Origin: Streptomyces tsukubensis
GTDB taxonomy: Bacteria > Actinomycetota > Actinomycetes > Streptomycetales > Streptomycetaceae
Length of the DNA: 64,000 nucleotides
NCBI RefSeq assembly: GCF_003932715.1
Contig: NZ_CP020700.1
Coordinates: forward strand, 2,564,501 to 2,628,500
Reading direction: 5' to 3'
Below are positions 25,037-32,822 of this stretch, piece after piece (positions within the stretch are counted from its first letter, which is position 1; the number at the start of each line of letters is the position of its first letter). The notes under the pieces are model-generated. The model ran no database searches. It was not told where the DNA came from and saw nothing but the letters and a program-made list of their open reading frames with translations. A program made the translations under genes and the position numbers.

Positions 25037-25917
25037 GCCCCGGAGCAGGGCCACGGGCCGCAACGGGCACGGGGTCCGGGGGGCCGGGTGACGGGCGGGG
25101 GTGGTCGTTCGCGTTCTCGACGCTGGGGGTGCCCGGGATGCCGGTCCGCGAGGTGGCCGCGCTCGCCGCCGACACGGGCTATCAGGGGGTCGAGCTGCGG
25201 GCCCATCCCGAGGAGCCGGCGCATCCGGGCATCGGTCCCGGTGAACGGGCCTCGGTGCTCGGGGAGTTCCGGCGCGCAGGTGTGAGTGTCCTGTCCGTCT
25301 GTGGCTACGCCCGGGTCGCGGCGGCGGGCCCGGACGCCCCGGTGCTGGACGAGATCGCGGAGCTGGTGGAGCTGGCCCGGGATCTGCGGGCGCCGTACGT
25401 CCGGGTGTTTCCCGGCGGGGCCGCGTCGGACGGGGAGTCCGATGCGGTGGCCGCCCGGAGGCTCGCCGCGGCCGTGGGGCCCGCGGAGTCGGCGGGGGTT
25501 CGGATCCTGCTGGAGACCCATGACTCCCACCGCACGGGCAGATCGGTCGCCCGGGTGCTGTCCCGGACCGGCCGAGCCGCCCCGGCCCCGGGGGAGGCGC
25601 CGGGGGCGGCGGCAGGGGCGGTCTGGGACGTGCTCCACACCTGGCTGGGCGGGGAGGCTCCGGCGGCGACCCTGGAGGCGCTGGCACCCTTCCTGGGCTA
25701 TGTCCAGGTCAAGGACGTGGCCTCGCGGGAGGATCCGGCGCCGCTGCCGCTCGGTGCGGGGGTGCTGCCGCTCGCCGATGTGCTGTCGGGGCTCAGCGGG
25801 CCGATGTGGCTGAGCTGGGAGTACGAGAAGCGGTGGGCTCCGGAGGCGGCACCGCTGCCGGAGTTGCTGGTGCCGGGGCGGGAGCAGCTGGAGCGGCTGC
25901 TCGGGAGAAGGAGGTGA
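25033..25917 (+). CDS. TIM-barrel sugar-phosphate isomerase/epimerase
   Basis: The ATG at 25033 overlaps the upstream stop (ATGA); length is 294 aa. After a Gly/Pro-rich start, FAFSTLGVPGMPVREVAALA begins the xylose-isomerase-like barrel. Expected metal-site segments are GVELRAHPEEP, RILLETHDSH (Glu and His), a WDVLHTWLGG strand, YVQVKDVAS and WLSWEYEKRW (Glu). The substrate is unknown. Translational coupling with the MarR-GNAT regulator suggests both respond to one metabolite. Its last 125 bp overlap the 3' end of the convergent EamA transporter gene. Confidence 0.8.
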   Translation: MSPGAGPRAATGTGSGGPGDGRGWSFAFSTLGVPGMPVREVAALAADTGYQGVELRAHPEEPAHPGIGPGERASVLGEFRRAGVSVLSVCGYARVAAAGPDAPVLDEIAELVELARDLRAPYVRVFPGGAASDGESDAVAARRLAAAVGPAESAGVRILLETHDSHRTGRSVARVLSRTGRAAPAPGEAPGAAAGAVWDVLHTWLGGEAPAATLEALAPFLGYVQVKDVASREDPAPLPLGAGVLPLADVLSGLSGPMWLSWEYEKRWAPEAAPLPELLVPGREQLERLLGRRR

Positions 25918-26749
25918 TGGTGATTCCGGCGACCAGCAGCGCGGCCGCCGTCCAGCCCAGGGCGCTGACCCGCTCGCCGAGCAGCAGCGCGGCGGAGGAG
26001 ATACCGAAGAACGGGACGAGGAGGGAGAAGGGGGCGACGGAGGAGGCGGGGTAGCGGCGCAGCAGATAGCCCCAGGCGCCGAAGCCGAAGACGGTGGCGC
26101 CCCAGGCGAGGTAGAGGACCGTCCCGGCGCCGCTCCAGTCCAGGCCGCGCAGCGCGTCCGCGCCCGCTCGCGGGCCCTCGAAGACCAGGGAGAGGGCGAG
26201 CAGCGGCAGAACCGGGACCGTGCAGACCCAGATCATGAAGTTGAGGGCGTCGGGCGGGGCGGCCCTGCGGGTGAGCACATTGGATACGCCCCAGCAGGCC
26301 GCGGCCGCGATGACCAGGACGAAGGCGGACATCGGCCCCGACGCTCCCCGGTCGACCGCGGCGAGCGCGATCCCGCCGAGGGCGACCGCCATTCCGGCGA
26401 TCCGGACCTTCCCCGGGCGCTCGCGCAGCACGACGGCGGCGATGAGGGCGGTGAAGACGGCCTGGACCTGGAGGACGAGGGAGGACAGACCCGCGGGCAT
26501 GCCGCGGTCCATGCCGATGAACAGCAGACCGAACTTGGCCACGCCGAGGGCCAGCCCCACCCCGATGATCCACTTCCAGGCGACCTTGGGCCGGCCGACG
26601 AAGAAGACGGCGGGGAGGGCTGCGACCAGGAAGCGGAGGGCGGACAGCAGCAGCGGCGGGAAGTGCCCGAGACCGATTTCCAGGACGACGAAGTTCACGC
26701 CCCACACGGCGGCGACGAGGACGGCGAGGGCGGTATGTGCAGGGCGCAT
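25793..26749 (-). CDS. EamA/DMT-family transporter
   Basis: ATG 26749 (318 aa) is chosen because MRPAHTALAVLVAAVWGVN starts the first membrane helix cleanly; ATG 26776 adds nine polar residues. Neither has a good ribosome site, so a leaderless message is possible. The protein has about ten membrane helices in two EamA repeats, including ACWGVSNVLTRR at the start of the second. EamA proteins export amino acids or metabolites. It is divergent from a LysR regulator, a classic exporter-regulator pair. The C-terminal tail (Ala/Pro-rich, after ITITSFSR) overlaps the convergent isomerase gene by 125 bp. Confidence 0.87.
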   Translation of the reverse strand: MRPAHTALAVLVAAVWGVNFVVLEIGLGHFPPLLLSALRFLVAALPAVFFVGRPKVAWKWIIGVGLALGVAKFGLLFIGMDRGMPAGLSSLVLQVQAVFTALIAAVVLRERPGKVRIAGMAVALGGIALAAVDRGASGPMSAFVLVIAAAACWGVSNVLTRRAAPPDALNFMIWVCTVPVLPLLALSLVFEGPRAGADALRGLDWSGAGTVLYLAWGATVFGFGAWGYLLRRYPASSVAPFSLLVPFFGISSAALLLGERVSALGWTAAALLVAGITITSFSRAAAPAAPAPAPATPAAVPPPEPTASRTPSSATSAR

Positions 26750-26910
26750 GAAAGGAGGATCACCCGGGGCGACCATGTAGCACCAGCGCGGATTTCTTTA
26801 TGGTGGAATTCAGCATTGCTTAATCATTTCCTCTGGGCGAGCACCGGACCGCCGACCGCCGTACGTCGGCCCGGGGCACCCCGGGCGGGGGCGGACGGAA
26901 GGGAAGACCC

Positions 26911-27933
26911 ATGCTCGACCTGGGAAGACTGCGGGCGCTGCACGCCGTCTGGGTGCACGGTTCGGTGGCCGCCGCGGCCGTGGCCCTCGGCTACACCCCG
27001 TCGGCGGTGTCGCAGCAGATCACCAAGTTGGAACGGGAGACCCGGACCACCCTGCTGGAGCGGCGCGGCCGGGGTGTCGCCCTGACCGAGGAGGGGCTCC
27101 ATCTCGCTTCGACGGCAAGGGAGTTGCTGGCGATCGTGGAGCGGGCCGAGACGGTCATGGAGGAGCGCCGCGGGAAGCCGGCCGGCCGGCTCACCGTCGC
27201 CGCCTTCGCCTCGGCGGCGCGGGGGCTGCTGCCGGAGGTGCTGGCACGGCTGGAGCGGGCCCATCCGGGGCTCGACGTCCGGATGACGGAGGTCGATCCG
27301 CATCTGTCGATCGACCTGGTCGCCCGCGGGACCACCGATCTGGCGATCGCCCACGACTGGGACATCGCGCCGCTGCCCGCTCCGGAGGGTGTGGAGCAGG
27401 CGGTGATCGGTGACGATCTGTGCGATCTGCTGGTCCCGGAGGGGCACCGGTTCGCCGGGCGGTCTGCGGTACGGCGCGAGGAGTTGGCGGGCGAGCGGTG
27501 GATCTGCCAGCCACCGGGGACGGTCTGCCACGACTGGCTGATCCGTACGCTGCGTACGGCAGGCTGCGAGCCGGACCTGGTCCATCAGGCGGAGGAGAAC
27601 CACACACAGGTCGCCCTGGTGGCTGCGGGCCTCGGCATCGCAGTGATGCCCCGGCTGGGGCGCGGCGCCCTCCCCGCGGGGGTCGTGGCGGTGAGCCTCG
27701 ACCCCGTGCCGCGGCGCCGGCTGTACGCGCTCTGGCGGGCACGTGCGGCCCGGCGGCCCGCGATCGGAGCCGCGGTGACGGCCCTTCAGGAACATTTCAT
27801 GCGGCTCGACAGCACCCTCGCCCCGGACCCCTCGCCGCCCTCCGCGACGCCCGCAGTCTCCCCATGGGCCTCCTCGCCGGTCACCGGTCCGGCACCCTTT
27901 GCGGCCTCCGCCCCGGATCGTCCCGGCACCTGA
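26911..27933 (+). CDS. LysR-family transcriptional regulator
   Basis: Length is 340 aa with a GGAAGGGAAG site before the ATG. The N-terminal helix-turn-helix is LRALHAVWVHGSVAAAAVALG plus YTPSAVSQQITKLERE; the effector domain begins GRLTVAAFASAARGLLPEVL. The C-terminal ~45 residues (after FMRLDSTLAP) are Pro/Ser-rich and beyond the normal LysR length. It likely controls the divergent EamA exporter: the 160-bp gap contains an AT-rich patch (26798-26828) with a CAGCATTGCTTAAT stretch that fits a T-N11-A LysR box. The inducing metabolite is unknown. Confidence 0.9.
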   Translation: MLDLGRLRALHAVWVHGSVAAAAVALGYTPSAVSQQITKLERETRTTLLERRGRGVALTEEGLHLASTARELLAIVERAETVMEERRGKPAGRLTVAAFASAARGLLPEVLARLERAHPGLDVRMTEVDPHLSIDLVARGTTDLAIAHDWDIAPLPAPEGVEQAVIGDDLCDLLVPEGHRFAGRSAVRREELAGERWICQPPGTVCHDWLIRTLRTAGCEPDLVHQAEENHTQVALVAAGLGIAVMPRLGRGALPAGVVAVSLDPVPRRRLYALWRARAARRPAIGAAVTALQEHFMRLDSTLAPDPSPPSATPAVSPWASSPVTGPAPFAASAPDRPGT

Positions 27934-28288
27934 CGGGGCCTCGGAATCGCCCGAAAGTGGCCGGATCCACCCGTTGCACATGGCGCATTCGTGCAGCACG
28001 CAGGGGGGTTCAGGGGTGCCTGAAGAGGCTTCGGCGGAGGCCTTGGACCGTCCGCTCAAAGGTCCAAACCATTAACGTAGAGGTCCACACCACCGCATCC
28101 ACAGAACCTTCACAAGTTTCACGATCTTTCACCAGCGGGGGCTCTCATACCGCTATGACCATTCATTTTTATACTCGCGGGTCTTATTGCCCTACCTACA
28201 CATTGGCAGTTAGTTTCAGCTCCGTCCGAGGGATTCTGGACGTTTCCTTCAAATCCTTTGCCAGCAAGGCCGGAAGGAGCACCCCCAC
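27934..28288. other. Long 5' regulatory region of the GH3 gene
   Basis: This 355-bp gap has no gene. It is AT-richer toward the right (28130-28260). It holds two direct repeats of GGTCCAMACC at 28061-28070 and 28082-28091, described separately. The rest looks like promoter and leader sequence for the downstream hexosaminidase. Confidence 0.6.
28061..28091. promoter_or_regulatory. DasR/chitinase-promoter-like direct repeats
   Basis: GGTCCAAACC (28061) and GGTCCACACC (28082) lie 21 bp apart, two helical turns. Each matches 8 of 10 bases of the dre core GGTCTAGACC bound by DasR, the GlcNAc-responsive GntR repressor of Streptomyces. They also resemble the direct repeats reported upstream of Streptomyces chitinase genes (from memory). 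The downstream gene is a GlcNAc-releasing enzyme, which fits. Confidence 0.55.
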
Positions 28289-30157
28289 ATGCTCGACCAG
28301 TCCCACCAGCCCGAACCCCTGCCGAAGGCGCGGGTCTCCCGGCGTACGCTCCTCGCCGCCACCGCGGTCGCGTCCGCCGTCGTCACCGCGGGAGCCGCAC
28401 CCGCAGTGGCCGGAAGTACACAGCCCAGACCGGACCGTGACGCACGGCTCAAGCGGCTCATCGCCCGGATGAGCCTGGAGCAGAAGGTGGGCCAGCTCTT
28501 CGTCCACTGGTTCTCCGGCAACGACGCCCACAACCCGGCGCCGAACCACGCCGCCGACAACCTCGCGCGGACCGGGTACCGCACCCCCGCCGAAATCGTG
28601 AAGGCCTACCACCTCGGTGGTGTCATCTACTTCGGCTGGTCCAGCAACGTCACCAACCCGCGCCAGCTGGGCGGGCTCTCGAACGACCTGCAGAAGGCCG
28701 CGCTCAGCCAGCCGAACTCCGTCCCCCTGGTGGTCTCCATCGACCAGGAGCACGGCGGCATCGTCACCCGGGTCGGCCTGCCGGCCACCCAGCTCCCCGG
28801 TGCGATGGCGCTCGGGGCCTCCGGTTCCCGCAGCGACGCCCGGACCGCCGCCTACATCGCGGGCACCGAGCTGGCCGCGATCGGTATCAACGAGAACTAC
28901 GCCCCGGTGGCGGACGTCAATGTGAACCCGGCCAACCCGGTCATCGGCGTCCGATCCTTCGGCTCGGACCCCAAGGCCGCCGCCCGGCTGGTCGCGGCCC
29001 AGGTCGACGGCTACCAGTCGGCGCGCGTCGCCGCCTGTGCCAAGCACTTCCCGGGCCACGGCGACACCGGGACGGACAGCCACACCGACCTGCCGGTGAT
29101 CACCCACACCCGCGAGGAGTGGGAGCGGCTCGACGCGCCGCCGTTCCGGGCCGCCATCAAGGCCGGGATCGACTCCATCATGACGGCGCATCTCCAGGTC
29201 GCCGCCCTGGACCCGAGCAACGACCCCGCGACGCTCTCGAAGCCCATCATCACCGGCATCCTCCGCGAGGAGCTGGGCTTCGACGGAGTCATCGTGACGG
29301 ACGCGCTCAACATGACGGGCGTCCGCACCAAGTACGGCGACGACCGTATCCCGGTGCTCGCGCTCAAGGCGGGTGTGGACCAGCTCCTCTTCCCGTTCAA
29401 CCTCCCGGTCGCCTGGAACGCCGTGGTGAAGGCCGTCAGGGACGGTGAGCTGACCGAGGCCCGTATCGAGGAGTCGGTACTGCGCATCCTGCGGCTGAAG
29501 GAGAAGCACGGTCTGCTGAAGGACCCGCTGGTCTCCCTCTCCCGGCTGGACCGCGTCGTCGGCAACCGCAAGCACCGGGCCGTCGCCGACCGGATCTCCG
29601 ACGAGACCACGACCCTGCTGGTCAACCAGGGCGGCGCACTGCCCCTCAGCAAGCGGCGCCAGAAGAACGTCCTGGTCGTCGGCATGAACCCCACCTCGCC
29701 GACCGGCACGGACCGGCCCGCCACCACCGTGGTGTCGGACACGCTGTCCGGCCTCGGGTTCACCCCCACGGCCCTCGGCTTCCCCAGGGACGTCCCGCTC
29801 ACGCCCGCCGCGATCGACTCGGCCGTGGCCGCGGCGAGCGGCCGGGACGCGATCGTGGTCCTCACCCAGAACGTGGGGGCCACCAGCCCCCAGCGCACCC
29901 TGGTCTCCCGGCTGGTCGCGACCGGTGTCCCGGTCGTGCACCTCGCGGTCGGCAACCCCTACGACATCGCCCAGCTCTCCGGAGTGGCCGCCTCGGTCGC
30001 CTCGTACGGCTGGACCGAGGTCGAGGTCCGTTCCGCGGCCCGGGCGATCGCGGGCAAGGTGGACCCGGAGGGCAAGCTCCCGGTGCCCGTGCTCCGCGCG
30101 GACAACCCGGCGCAGGCGCTCTACCCGGTCGGCCACGGGCTGTCGTACGACGACTGA
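28289..30157 (+). CDS. Secreted GH3 beta-N-acetylhexosaminidase
   Basis: Length is 622 aa, with GGAAGGAG before the ATG. The N-terminus has a Tat signal (SRRTLLAATAVASAVVTAG, Arg18-Arg19) and likely cleavage near residue 40. The GH3 barrel contains the NagZ hallmark KHFPGHGDTGTDSHTDLP, whose His-Asp dyad acts in catalysis, and the nucleophile Asp in GVIVTDALNM. A second alpha/beta domain (KNVLVVGMNP ...) fills the C-terminus, longer than the single-domain cytosolic NagZ. It should release GlcNAc from chitin or peptidoglycan fragments outside the cell. Upstream DasR-like repeats support amino-sugar control. It is followed by an array of 11-bp repeats running into a terminator. Confidence 0.9.
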   Translation: MLDQSHQPEPLPKARVSRRTLLAATAVASAVVTAGAAPAVAGSTQPRPDRDARLKRLIARMSLEQKVGQLFVHWFSGNDAHNPAPNHAADNLARTGYRTPAEIVKAYHLGGVIYFGWSSNVTNPRQLGGLSNDLQKAALSQPNSVPLVVSIDQEHGGIVTRVGLPATQLPGAMALGASGSRSDARTAAYIAGTELAAIGINENYAPVADVNVNPANPVIGVRSFGSDPKAAARLVAAQVDGYQSARVAACAKHFPGHGDTGTDSHTDLPVITHTREEWERLDAPPFRAAIKAGIDSIMTAHLQVAALDPSNDPATLSKPIITGILREELGFDGVIVTDALNMTGVRTKYGDDRIPVLALKAGVDQLLFPFNLPVAWNAVVKAVRDGELTEARIEESVLRILRLKEKHGLLKDPLVSLSRLDRVVGNRKHRAVADRISDETTTLLVNQGGALPLSKRRQKNVLVVGMNPTSPTGTDRPATTVVSDTLSGLGFTPTALGFPRDVPLTPAAIDSAVAAASGRDAIVVLTQNVGATSPQRTLVSRLVATGVPVVHLAVGNPYDIAQLSGVAASVASYGWTEVEVRSAARAIAGKVDPEGKLPVPVLRADNPAQALYPVGHGLSYDD

Positions 30158-30227
30158 CGGCCACCGGCCGCACCCGGTCCGGGAACGGCGGGCCGGCCGG
30201 CGTACGGCCGGCCGGGCCGCCGCCCCC

Positions 30228-30282
30228 GGACCGACAACGGACCGACGACGGACCGACGACGGACCGACGACGGACCGACGAC
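30228..30282. repeat. Five tandem 11-bp repeats (GGACCGACRAC)
   Basis: Units start at 30228, 30239, 30250, 30261 and 30272; only the first differs (A for G). The last unit provides the outer base of the terminator stem that follows. This is probably a replication-slippage array in the convergent intergenic gap. Confidence 0.9.
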
Positions 30283-30322
30283 GGCCCCACCGGAGCATGC
30301 CGCCTCCGGTGGGGCCGTCGTC
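30277..30322. terminator. Bidirectional terminator, 19-bp stem
   Basis: A perfect 19-bp stem (30277-30295 with 30304-30322) and 8-nt loop lie between the GH3 gene and the convergent peptidase gene. Its left base is part of the 11-bp repeat array. Confidence 0.85.
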
Positions 30323-30357
30323 ATGACGTGACCGCCGTCTTCAGGTCCACGGCCGGA

Positions 30358-30393
30358 TGACGGCGGGCGGCCCGGCCGGGCCGCCCGCCGTCA
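30358..30393 (-). terminator. Terminator of the peptidase gene, 16-bp stem
   Basis: TGACGGCGGGCGGCCC (30358-30373) pairs perfectly with 30378-30393 around a GGCC loop, 16 bp past the minus-strand stop. With the neighbouring 19-bp hairpin it makes a double terminator between convergent genes. Confidence 0.85.
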
Positions 30394-30408
30394 CGGCAGA
30401 GCCCGTCG

Positions 30409-31860
30409 TCACGGACGCAGGGTGGGCTCCCGCTCCAGCTCCTGCTTGTCCAGCCGGACATCGGCCTTCGTCAGCCGCTTCGCCTTGGACTCGTCCTGCT
30501 GGACCGGCGCCGGAGCGACCCCCGCCCACTTCAGGATCGACGCCGTCGCCGCGGCCCGCTGCTCGGCCGGCAGACCGTCGATCCGGGCACCGTGGTTGGC
30601 CCCGGGCACGGTGTGCACGAAGCTGTCGCGCGCGCCCTTGCCCAGCCGGAACGGCTCGGCGCTCCACGGGTCGTTCTCACCGTTGACGAACATCATCTGC
30701 CGGGCGTTGTTCCGCACCCAGCGGTCGACGTCCTTCATCGCGTTCTTCTTGAACTTCATCGGGATCTCACGCGGCACGAAGTTCCGCGGCGGCTGGTAGC
30801 CGTACCGGCTCAGCCCCTTGAGGTGCGGCTGCGTGACGTCCGGAGAGCCCAGCTCCGTACCGGCCTGGTAGTAGTACGGCGTGTACCCCGACAGCCCCTG
30901 GTCGGTGTAGAACGAGAAGCCGGAGATGTCGTTGACCGAGTTCCACAGCTCGTCGTCCGTCGCCGTCTTCGCGTCCGGGATCGTGCCGCAGTCGGCGACC
31001 ATGCTGTACTGCCAGAACGCCCACGTGTAGTCGAGGACGACCGCTTCGAACGCGCGGTCCAGCGAACCGATCGTGTTGAACGTGTAGTTGTTCGCCGTCG
31101 CGTACGCGGCGTACTTCGCCGACAGCGCATCCCGCCGGACCAGCGCCTCGCGCTGGACGCCGTTCAGCTTGTCGCGGCACTCCTGGGTGCCCACGTTCTC
31201 CAGGAACCGGTCGTACGCCGAGTCCTCGTCGTTGTCGACGTCGTTCGGCGCGACATAGGCGACGACCCCGTCCATGTCCCGCGGGTAGAAGCGCTCGTAG
31301 TACGTGGCGGTCATACCGCCCTTGGAGCCGCCGGTGGAGATCCACTTGCGGTCGTAGATCTTCTTCAGGGCCCGGTGGATCCGGTGCTGGTCGCTGGCGG
31401 CCTGCCAGATGTCCAGCTTGGTCCAGTCGGCGGGAGCGGGCCGCGACGGAGTGAAGAAACGGTACTCCATGGAGACCTGGTTACCGTCGATGATCGCCGT
31501 GGGCTCACTGCGCCGGGGGCTGGTGTTCAGCCCGTATCCGGAGGTGAAGAAGACGGTGGGGCGGCTGGTGTCCTTGTGCAGCAGGGTGAGCCGCTGCTGG
31601 AAGGTCCCCTTGCGCGGATTGCGGTGGTCCACCGGCTGGGTGTAGTTGAGGACGAAGAACCGGTAGCCCGCGGCCGGCTTCTCCTCGATGAGACTCATGC
31701 CGGGTATCGCAAGGATCCGGTCCTTGATGTCCGCGGTCGCCGGTGCCCCGGCTCCGGTGGCCGGCTCTGCGGCGGTGGCCGCGCCTGCCGTCGCACCGGT
31801 CGCACTCACGGTGCCGATGAGCAGCGCGAGAGACAGCACTCCTCTGAGCGCCTTACGCAT
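30409..31860 (-). CDS. Secreted tripeptidyl aminopeptidase (S37/PS-10 type)
   Basis: ATG 31860 (483 aa) follows GGGGAGGG. A Sec signal peptide (MRKALRGVLSLALLIGTVSA, then Ala-rich to about residue 35) leads the mature protein. It is an alpha/beta-hydrolase with the nucleophile elbow TGGSKGGMTATYY, catalytic Asp in NGENDPWSAEPF and catalytic His in VPGANHGARI. I recognise the fold and motif as the Streptomyces PS-10/prolyl tri/tetrapeptidyl aminopeptidase family, which trims N-terminal peptides from secreted proteins. The C-terminus ends in a charged Lys/Glu-rich tail. It is a stand-alone gene, convergent with the GH3 gene and bounded by strong terminators. Confidence 0.85.
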   Translation of the reverse strand: MRKALRGVLSLALLIGTVSATGATAGAATAAEPATGAGAPATADIKDRILAIPGMSLIEEKPAAGYRFFVLNYTQPVDHRNPRKGTFQQRLTLLHKDTSRPTVFFTSGYGLNTSPRRSEPTAIIDGNQVSMEYRFFTPSRPAPADWTKLDIWQAASDQHRIHRALKKIYDRKWISTGGSKGGMTATYYERFYPRDMDGVVAYVAPNDVDNDEDSAYDRFLENVGTQECRDKLNGVQREALVRRDALSAKYAAYATANNYTFNTIGSLDRAFEAVVLDYTWAFWQYSMVADCGTIPDAKTATDDELWNSVNDISGFSFYTDQGLSGYTPYYYQAGTELGSPDVTQPHLKGLSRYGYQPPRNFVPREIPMKFKKNAMKDVDRWVRNNARQMMFVNGENDPWSAEPFRLGKGARDSFVHTVPGANHGARIDGLPAEQRAAATASILKWAGVAPAPVQQDESKAKRLTKADVRLDKQELEREPTLRP

Positions 31861-32030
31861 GAACCCTCCCCTGGCTTCTACGTGGGTCGCCGTGAACCTA
31901 GCGGCGCGGACGGGGAACCCGCCAGACCCCAACGCCGATGACCTGGGAAAACTTTCCGCTGAAGGCCCGTGAACCGGGATTTTTCACACCTGTTCGCGGG
32001 TTCCGGCGGCAACTGCGGGGCCGCTTCGGC

Positions 32031-32597
32031 TCAGCACAGGATCCAGCCGGTGGAGCCGCCGTAGCCGCCGACCGAACCGGACGCCCGGACGCAGCGGTTG
32101 AGCGCGTGGACCGAGCGGGGGCCCGCCTGCCGGGTGTACCGGCCGCGGTCGACGACGGGCCTGCCGCCGTGGGCCTGGATGGAGAGCACCATCTGCCGGG
32201 GGGTGCCGGGGGACTTGGCGTGGGTGATCGCGCAGGCGTACCGCCGGCTCTTGTAGACGCGGAGTTCGCCGGTGCGGAACACGACTCGGCGGGCCAGCTT
32301 CCCGGAGCAGGGCCCGGCGGCCCGGACCTCCTCGGCACCGGGGACGACGGCGAAGATCCCCTCGGCGGTTCCGGGGTTGCGAAGGTGGGGCGAGGTGGCC
32401 GCCGCGCTCCCGGTCGCGACGGCCGGACGGTCCGGTCCGGCGACGGCCGGGGGCGTACCCGGTCCGGCGAGGGTGAGCGCGGTGACGGCCAGCAGCAGCG
32501 CGAGACCGTAGGCGGCGGCCCGGCGCCCCCCGCCCGCTCCGCTCCGTGTGCTCCGTCCGCTCCGTGTCCGCCCGCCGGACCCCCTGAGATTCGTCAC
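32031..32597 (-). CDS. Small secreted protein, spore-associated protein A-like
   Basis: GTG 32597 (188 aa) follows GAGGGGGA; earlier starts in the frame run through non-coding-like sequence. A basic N-terminus and hydrophobic helix (AAAYGLALLLAVTALTLAG, cleavage near AVA) mark export. The mature part has four Cys, in PCSGKL, RRYACAI, LNRCVRA and the C-terminal WILC, probably two disulfides. It also contains DRGRYTRQAGPRSVHALNRC, which resembles the end of Streptomyces SpaA (spore-associated protein A). The resemblance is by eye and the biochemical role of SpaA-like proteins is not known. It stands alone between the peptidase and ABC exporter genes. Confidence 0.6.
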   Translation of the reverse strand: MTNLRGSGGRTRSGRSTRSGAGGGRRAAAYGLALLLAVTALTLAGPGTPPAVAGPDRPAVATGSAAATSPHLRNPGTAEGIFAVVPGAEEVRAAGPCSGKLARRVVFRTGELRVYKSRRYACAITHAKSPGTPRQMVLSIQAHGGRPVVDRGRYTRQAGPRSVHALNRCVRASGSVGGYGGSTGWILC

Positions 32598-32822
32598 TGC
32601 TGCATCCCCCTCCGCACCCCGCGGCGTCACCGGACATCGGTCGTATGTGCGTACGACGCTCGGAAGCGGCGAAAGGGTTGTCACAGGAGTGCGGGAAAAC
32701 CGTAAAGGAGCCGGAGGACGCCGATCCGTTTCCGGTGGGCCCGGCGGCCGGGCCCACCGGGGACAGGGCCGTGCCACCTTTGGTGGATCCCCCGGGCTCG
32801 GCCCGATCCACCGGAACAGGGC

